Assembly: GCF_025457605.1 (NCBI RefSeq)
Contig: NZ_JAMZFY010000001.1
Location: 124,001 to 188,000, forward strand
From: Haloarcula laminariae
GTDB taxonomy: Archaea > Halobacteriota > Halobacteria > Halobacteriales > Haloarculaceae
Direction: 5' to 3'
DNA length: 64,000 bases
Position numbers and translations under genes: made by a program. This document shows, piece by piece, positions 59,533 to 64,000 of this stretch (the first letter of the stretch is position 1; each line of letters begins with the position of its first letter). Below the pieces are notes generated by a model that searched no databases, was not told the origin of the DNA, and saw nothing but the letters and a program-made list of their open reading frames with translations.

Positions 59533-59594
59533 CGATTTTTTGCTCCCCCGGCAGGTGCGGGGACGTGCCAGAGAGTACGTCCCGACAGACACCC
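59533..59594 (+). promoter_or_regulatory. T-box/two-hairpin leader element 16 (long form)
   Basis: GATTTTTTG, P1: TCCCC (59544-59548) with GGGGA (59559-59563), loop with GGCAGGTGC. P2: GGGACGT (59560-59566) with ACGTCCC (59577-59583), perfect 7 bp. The ATG is 11 nt after P2, as in element 2. Confidence 0.7.
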
Positions 59595-60071
59595 ATGTCG
59601 AGTGACCCACATCCCGAGGAGTCGAATCGCACCATCCGCGCAGTGGACCTCTTCTGTGGCGCTGGTGGCCTCTCGTGGGGGCTGGTTGAGGCGTTGAAAG
59701 ACGTCGCGATGACTATCCCACAGCCGACCCGAGCTGTTCTGGAGGAGACCATCGACCTCGTCGGGGTCAACCACTGGGAGCGAGCTATCGAGACCCACGC
59801 AGCGAATCACCCGTGGGCCCGGCACTTCCACGACGATATCCAGAACGTGAATCCGCGAGCAGTCTTCGACGAGCGCGACCCTACAGTCACTATTCTCTCC
59901 GGCGGTATCGAGTGTACCCACTGGTCGACGGCCCGGGGTGGCAAGCCCGTCGACGAACAGAAACGGATGCCCGCGTGGGACTTCCTCACCTGGGTTCAGA
60001 AGCTCCGTCCTGAGCATGTTCTGGTCGAAAACGTGCCAGAGTTCCGCTCTTGGGGGCCGAGTATAGAATAA
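59595..60071 (+). pseudogene. Truncated C5-cytosine DNA methyltransferase
   Basis: A 158-aa frame with motif I VDLFCGAGGLSWGL (about 18-30), the catalytic cysteine in GGIECTHWSTARGG (C107) and ENVPEF (motif VI, about 145). It stops after FRSWGPSIE, before motifs VIII to X and the target-recognition domain that a full enzyme of over 300 aa requires. Sequence immediately after it belongs to an Orc1/Cdc6 remnant, so a deletion or recombination has joined two unrelated genes. Probably inactive alone. The leader element in front of it is intact. Confidence 0.85.
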
Positions 60072-60434
60072 ACCGGGCTATACTGCTCGCGACGACGTTC
60101 CTCAACCTCGACGATGAATCCTCCCCGCGAGCGAAGAACACTCTACCAGGTGTATGAGAACATCTGCGAGGTCTGTGGCTACGAACCCCGGTCGAAACGC
60201 CGTGTGAACGACTTCCTCGACTCCATCCGTCTGTACGGCCTGCTCGAACGAGACGAGCGGAACCTCCGTCGTGCCAGGGGCCGCTCTTACATTCACACGC
60301 TCGAGGTCTCACCGGAACTCGTCTTTGAGGGCCTGAAATACGACCAAGAAGGCGCCGAGTCGATGCTCGAGCGTTATGACCTGGTTCCAGACCCCGAGGA
60401 CGCAGACCAAGCGCGATTGACTGCGTTTGTCTAA
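60072..60434 (+). pseudogene. Orc1/Cdc6 C-terminal remnant, frameshifted
   Basis: One frame gives ILLATTFLNLDDESSPRAKN, and after a frameshift a second (from 60138) gives LYQVYENICEVCGYEPRSKR then RVNDFLDSIRLYGLLERDER. These match the end of the AAA+ lid and the winged helix of Orc1/Cdc6 (compare VYSLYELMCEQEGSEPLKNR in the intact gene at 34337). Most of a second initiator has been lost. Confidence 0.65.
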
Positions 60435-60470
60435 CTACTGGGGTTGTCCGGTCATCGCTACGTACCCGAG

Positions 60471-60511
60471 CTAACCAACATTCTCGGGATATCGACTGGT
60501 TTGTTGGTTAA
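60471..60511. promoter_or_regulatory. TTAACCAACA / TGTTGGTTAA element, copy e
   Basis: CTAACCAACA (60471-60480) and TGTTGGTTAA (60502-60511). It follows the Orc1 remnant, with no intact leader element after it. Confidence 0.6.
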
Positions 60512-60548
60512 TCTATCGAGGAGTTCACTGTGGGAGAGAGATCTCACG

Positions 60549-60660
60549 TCACTCGAGTTCTTGCGGGCAATCGGTTCGATTGCCGGTTTGGTATGAGGCA
60601 ATCGATATCGATCTCCCACTCGTGACTCCGGATATCGGGTCGGACGAAGCGACGGCGTAA
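60549..60660 (+). repeat. Gene-tail repeat, left copy
   Basis: One frame ends RLPVWYEAIDIDLPLVTPDI then GSDEATA and stop (TAA at 60658-60660). It is homologous to 61391-61494 (about 80 per cent by eye). It is a fragment without a start; the parent gene is not recognised. Confidence 0.6.
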
Positions 60661-60722
60661 GCCGTTTTTATAGTAGGTTCTGTGAATGTGTACCACGCCA
60701 GGGAACAGCGCTTTGTATCTCT

Positions 60723-60738
60723 GCATACAACTGTATGC
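60723..60738. promoter_or_regulatory. Palindrome overlapping the vapB start
   Basis: GCATACA-AC-TGTATGC: a 16-bp inverted repeat. The ATG at 60735 lies within it, so the next ATG (60741) is a better start. The position suggests an autorepression operator. Confidence 0.6.
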
Positions 60739-60740
60739 AC

Positions 60741-60977
60741 ATGTCGAAGAGCATCCGTCTCTCCGAGGACGCCTACGAGCGCCTCGCCGCTCACAAAGGG
60801 GAGGACGAAACCTTCTCCGAGGTGGTTCTCCGCCTCGCCGGCGAGCGATCACTCCTCGAACTTGCGGGGATTCTCAGCGACGAGGAGGCAGCGTCACTGC
60901 GTGACGCCGTCGACGAACGCCGCGAACAGCGCGGCCGCGAGCTCGAACAGATTGCCGGCGAGCTAGAGGACGCGTAG
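60741..60977 (+). CDS. vapB: VapB-type antitoxin
   Basis: A 78-aa protein starting MSKSIRLSEDAYERLAAHKG. The first 45 residues fit a ribbon-helix-helix or AbrB-like DNA-binding antitoxin (TFSEVVLRLAGERS), and the acidic C-terminal helix would wrap the toxin. It is followed after 1 bp by the PIN toxin gene. A 16-bp palindrome at the start codon fits autorepression; a TATA-like TTTTTATAG lies at about 60663. Confidence 0.8.
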   Translation: MSKSIRLSEDAYERLAAHKGEDETFSEVVLRLAGERSLLELAGILSDEEAASLRDAVDERREQRGRELEQIAGELEDA

Positions 60978-60978
60978 C

Positions 60979-61368
60979 GTGCTGCTGGACACTTCGTTTC
61001 TCATCGACCTGATGAACGGCGACGAGGATGCCGTGGAGAAAGCGCGTGAGCTGGAAACCGATCTCGTCCAGCAACGCCTCTCCTCAATGACGCTCTTTGA
61101 ATTGTACTATGGCGTCGCTCGAGCGACGGACTCGGAGGCCGAACGCGAAAAAATCGAACAGGTCCTCGAATCCAAGCCAGTCCACCCAGCTGACTCCGCG
61201 ATAATGCGGAAGGCTGGGCGTCGCTCTGGCGAGTTGATGAACGACGGAAACGCCGTCGCCGACGGTGATATGATCATCGGCATGACTGCCGAGGTCGTCG
61301 ATGAACCGGTTCTCACACGGAACGTCGATGACTTCGAGCGTCTCGGTGTCGATGTCGAGACGTACTGA
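60979..61368 (+). CDS. vapC: VapC-type PIN-domain toxin
   Basis: A 129-aa protein (GTG start at 60979). It carries the PIN acidic residues: D in MLLDTSFLIDLMNG (residue 4), E in SSMTLFELYYGVAR (about 41), D in NAVADGDMIIGMTA (about 96-98) and the closing NVDDFERLGVDV. PIN toxins cleave RNA. The gene follows its antitoxin by 1 bp, so expression is coupled. The pair is flanked by two copies of the gene-tail repeat. Confidence 0.9.
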   Translation: MLLDTSFLIDLMNGDEDAVEKARELETDLVQQRLSSMTLFELYYGVARATDSEAEREKIEQVLESKPVHPADSAIMRKAGRRSGELMNDGNAVADGDMIIGMTAEVVDEPVLTRNVDDFERLGVDVETY

Positions 61369-61390
61369 GACTATCCACTAATCGAGTTCG

Positions 61391-61494
61391 TCGACGACGA
61401 CCAACCGGAGCGATTGTCGGTTTGGTACCAGGCACTCGATATCGACCTCCCGCTCGTGACACCGGACGCCGGGTCGGACGAGGAAACGGCATAA
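61391..61494 (+). repeat. Gene-tail repeat, right copy
   Basis: Reads LIEFVDDDQPERLSVWYQAL then DIDLPLVTPDAGSDEETA and stop. Homologous to the tail at 60549-60660. The two copies bracket vapBC as about 105-bp direct repeats. Confidence 0.6.
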
Positions 61495-61605
61495 TTGCCG
61501 TCGCTCTCAGGGGGTGTTATAGAACCGTTCTTATACCGTTGCTACATTTCCGCTGAATCGGTTAATACAGATGAGCAACTACCGAGTAAGGAGAATCTCT
61601 CTCTT

Positions 61606-62010
61606 TTATTTTTCTTTCCTCGTCTCCCTTTGTTGCTCAACGCACCACCGATAGAGGTCTTCTTTCAGGTCGGTTGGTGTGTCGTCGAACACCATCCCTA
61701 GCCGCCATCCGAGGTTATGCCACGAGAGTCCTTCAAGTGCTCTCGGACCAAATTCCTCGCCGTTTTCTGCTTTTGTCCAACCAGCCTTGAAAGACCCAAC
61801 TCGGTCATTCCCGGGTTCAGGGAACACTCGCTGGTCCTTTTCCCAATCGTGCTTCAGTCCATCCAACCGATCTTCGTTTGCGTCAGAACCTTCTAATTCT
61901 CTAACGCCTGCAATGAACAAGCCTGCCCAGGTCCTACCCTGTTCGTCTTTTATTTCCTTCATTTTTTCATACTGGTCGTCGTCGAGTTCGAACCGTATCT
62001 CTCGCGCCAT
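61606..62010 (-). CDS. Hypothetical 134-aa protein
   Basis: Starts MAREIRFELDDDQYEKMKEI at 62010. The N-terminus looks like a ribbon-helix-helix region (QGRTWAGLFIAGVRELEG), so it may bind DNA. The C-terminal half is Trp-rich and acidic (LGWRLGMVFDDTPTDLKEDL). Codon usage is more AT-rich than its neighbours. Not recognised. Confidence 0.6.
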   Translation of the reverse strand: MAREIRFELDDDQYEKMKEIKDEQGRTWAGLFIAGVRELEGSDANEDRLDGLKHDWEKDQRVFPEPGNDRVGSFKAGWTKAENGEEFGPRALEGLSWHNLGWRLGMVFDDTPTDLKEDLYRWCVEQQRETRKEK

Positions 62011-62258
62011 ACTCACATATATATTTCACATCTATTTATGGGTTTTGACTCACTTTGAGTTTCGACACAGAATGGGCAAAAGGGCTGAAAGCAACTAAAT
62101 TGGCAACTCAGACCGAAATTACACGAACATAATACTCGGGTACCTACTATCCTTAGGATGTACGACCGATTGTAGATTGATTCTTCCCGCTGGCCTTCAC
62201 ACACGCGCGTGCTTCAAATAAGAGTCAAGGGGTCCCGGGGGGCACTCCGAAAATAGCG

Positions 62259-62516
62259 CTACCGCGTCCCGCCAGCCGAGCCGGCCGAAACGCCCGTATC
62301 AGGCGTCCCGTCTCCCTCGTACCAGGACGAATCGACGGCGTCCTCGTCGAGAACTTTGATGTGCCACTCGCCGAGTTCCTGCATCTGCACGAGCAGCTGG
62401 ATGTCAGTGTCGGGCTTGCCGTCCTCGTCGACGAGGCCGCACATCTCGAGTTCGTCTTTCGGCAGCGAGACGAAGCCCGTGTTGTTCGATTTCTGCAGGC
62501 TGTTGATTCGGACCAT
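62259..62516 (-). CDS. AbrB/SpoVT-like DNA-binding protein
   Basis: An 85-aa protein from the ATG at 62516 (MVRINSLQKSNNTGFVSLPK); the longer frame to 62594 seems less likely. The N-terminal 45 residues match the swapped-hairpin AbrB type (FVSLPKDELEMCGLVDEDGK), and the C-terminus is acidic and Gly-rich. I recall this in haloarchaea as DUF8053. A regulator, with no obvious partner. Confidence 0.7.
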   Translation of the reverse strand: MVRINSLQKSNNTGFVSLPKDELEMCGLVDEDGKPDTDIQLLVQMQELGEWHIKVLDEDAVDSSWYEGDGTPDTGVSAGSAGGTR

Positions 62517-62671
62517 ATGTTGTGTGTGTGCCCACTGTCGTGCGATGAGCACATCGCTGTCTGGGGTCGAAGCACTAGTAAAAGGGTATTCCATTTTGAC
62601 ATCGGTGGAGTCCGTGTCAAAATGGGTGTGGGGTTTACTAGCACTCCCGAGTGAGGGGTTTGCGTTCAGCG

Positions 62672-63013
62672 ATGGTCACCACCGTCACCTGCCAGAACTG
62701 CGGCGAACGAGTCACGTCAGAATATGCTCGTGTGTTCGGGAACGACACTAACGAGCTCCATGCCTGTTCGAGTTGTTCGACACAACGTGCGGTCGCTCGT
62801 GGCGCCGGTGTCGACGCCGATCGCGACGGCACGCCCTTGGTCCACCGGCCCGACACCGACGAACCGGTTCGAACGGTCACCACTGTCGACGATGACCCCA
62901 CCGAACAGCCCGAGCGCTACCGACTCGAGACACTTCGCGATGGGACCTGGGACGGGCCGACTGCCACCTCAAGTACTGGCGATTCTCAATTTGAAGCGCT
63001 GGTCAACCGGTGA
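62672..63013 (+). CDS. Zinc-finger protein (113 aa)
   Basis: Starts MVTTVTCQNCGERVTSEYAR with a second CSSC knuckle near residue 33, a small N-terminal zinc ribbon of the type I recall as DUF7563. The remainder is acidic and probably disordered. It is divergent from the AbrB-like gene. Function unknown. Confidence 0.65.
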   Translation: MVTTVTCQNCGERVTSEYARVFGNDTNELHACSSCSTQRAVARGAGVDADRDGTPLVHRPDTDEPVRTVTTVDDDPTEQPERYRLETLRDGTWDGPTATSSTGDSQFEALVNR

Positions 63014-63768
63014 GAACCGGGGGGTCCGGTCTGGAATCGGTCCTCTGCAACTCTGTCAGCTGACTGACTGACTGAGGCTGCGTACGCGCGCGCTATTAAA
63101 CGCGGGGGAGGGGGTTATCCGGCGTATTTCTCGGCAAAATCGGCTTTTTGTCTCCCCTGTGATTTCGTTCCCGACTGACTCCTGGACTACCGCCCCTGCA
63201 GCGCCGCTTGACGTCGTTCCACACTGCAGCGAGGTCGCCTTCGCTGAGTGTGTTCTAATTCAATACGAAGACAGTGACCGCTGTCGACGAAGCGCGTAGC
63301 TCACGATTTCCTCGCGGCGGTGCCGTCCGACTCGCCGTCCGCGAACGGGTCGTCGGGCGGCCGCTGGTGCTGCTCTAACGCGCGCGTGTATCTGTTGGGG
63401 CACAGGGGTCCCCCGGGCGTGCGGGCTATTCGTCTGTCAGTGAATACTTTCAGTAGTTCTCTATAGCTGTGTTCTCTGCGCTCCGATTAATCACAACTGG
63501 CTGCCCACAGTCAGAGCAACGCCAATCAAACAGGTGTCTGATTCAGAGAATGGAATTGTCTCAATCTGCTCCGTGCAGTGTGAAAATTCAGTCGTAGGAA
63601 TCGCTATGCTCTCACACTGCTATTGATTCAGGTATTCGTGAAGACCCAGTCGTAGTGATTAGAGATTGTATTAATGACGTGGGCATCCGTCTTTAGCTAA
63701 GCCAGAAACCGCGTGACAGCAGCGGCTTATCGAGGCTACTTTTTGAGAGGAATGAGGAGGCGACGAGT
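63014..63768. other. Long non-coding stretch before the terminal transposase
   Basis: About 750 bp with no supported gene. The first 430 bp are GC-rich with low-complexity runs (CGCGCGCG near 63088); the remainder is AT-richer. It should contain the left end of the IS4-type element, whose inverted repeat I cannot define without the other end. Confidence 0.4.
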
Positions 63769-64000
63769 GTGCACAACGAAGCCTCCTCATCGAGAATTAT
63801 GCGTCGGCTCACTACTCTCTTTCCCTCTGAGTTCCTCGAAGAGCACGCCGAGGAACTCGGCGTGGTCGAGCGAGACGGCAAACTTCAGATTCCAGTCCTC
63901 GTGTGGGCGCTCGTGTTCGGCTTCGCCGCAGGCGAAAGCCGAACACTCGCCGGGTTCAGACGCAGCTACAACTCCACAGCCGATGAGACGATCTCTCCCG
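63769..64000 (+). CDS. IS4-family (ISH8-like) transposase, 5' part cut by window end
   Basis: The frame opens with GTG at 63769 (MHNEASSSRIMRRLTTLFPS; ATG at 63799 is an alternative) and continues VVERDGKLQIPVLVWALVFG then FAAGESRTLAGFRRSYNSTA. This matches the N-terminus of ISH8-type transposases (compare IDVRMLIWTLVLGFAADGEA at 56640). It runs off the window, so completeness is unknown. Confidence 0.85.
   Translation, partial: MHNEASSSRIMRRLTTLFPSEFLEEHAEELGVVERDGKLQIPVLVWALVFGFAAGESRTLAGFRRSYNSTADETISP

Noticed and set aside
37461-59594. Leader elements as rho-independent-type terminators
   Set aside because: They lack a T-run after the stem; the T-run is before it, and every copy sits just upstream of a start codon in sense orientation.
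1-64000. tRNA or rRNA genes
   Set aside because: I looked for cloverleaf-like and 16S/23S-like stretches near recombinase and element ends and saw none; a short tRNA could still be missed by eye.

Overview
This window looks like part of a haloarchaeal (class Halobacteria) megaplasmid or secondary replicon. The proteins are strongly acidic. Gene content is typical of that class: an Orc1/Cdc6 initiator, a TFIIB-like factor, a Bat-type HTH regulator with GAF/PAS domains, haloarchaeal 7TM histidine kinases, Tat-lipoproteins and many small zinc-ribbon proteins. No rRNA, tRNA or CRISPR array was seen.

Layout. (1) 0.3-2.3 kb holds a serine recombinase and a DUF6516/HVO_A0114-type gene pair with an extra paralogue that lacks a start codon. 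(2) 2.7-13.5 kb is a five-gene candidate defence island: an unknown 380-aa protein, a PD-(D/E)XK protein, a PLD-SNF2 helicase, a NucS/DUF91-like nuclease and a 1210-aa Eco57I/PglX-like adenine methylase. (3) 13.9-23.3 kb is mixed accessory DNA: a metallophosphoesterase, a membrane protein with three tandem zinc microproteins, an IS5-type element, a DUF2254 protein, a rhomboid protease and a second DUF6516/HVO_A0114 pair. (4) 23.7-33.9 kb has the Bat regulator, glutamate dehydrogenase, a Fic/Doc-like protein and two sensor kinases. (5) 34.1-36.7 kb is a replication origin: orc1/cdc6 with nine copies of a 22-bp repeat in three groups of three, and a MITE-like IS200/IS605 derivative in the third group. 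(6) 36.8-60 kb is a mostly rightward accessory block: ArdC-like anti-restriction protein, Mom-like acetyltransferase-fold protein, DUF6884, DUF6610, SWIM proteins, TFB, UPF0175/PIN pair and a truncated C5-methylase. (7) 60-64 kb holds an Orc1 remnant, VapBC, an AbrB-like protein and the start of an IS4-type transposase.

The most striking observation is in block 6. At least fourteen, probably fifteen, transcription units are preceded by the same element: a T-rich box (TTTTGTG or TTTTCTG), then an inverted repeat whose arm sequence changes from copy to copy while its complementarity is kept, a loop that usually contains GGGTG, then the start codon. In seven of eight long-form copies the 3' arm can pair again with a segment just before the ATG, giving a mutually exclusive second hairpin with compensatory changes; in the eighth (38.75 kb) this is weak. 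A separate 40-42 bp element (TTAACCAACA ... TGTTGGTTAA, five copies) precedes several of these units. Together they suggest a replicon-wide regulatory system that I do not recognise. It could act as RNA leaders, as DNA operators or as single-stranded-DNA promoters during transfer.

Limits: all family calls come from reading motifs by eye; no searches were run. DUF numbers are from memory.
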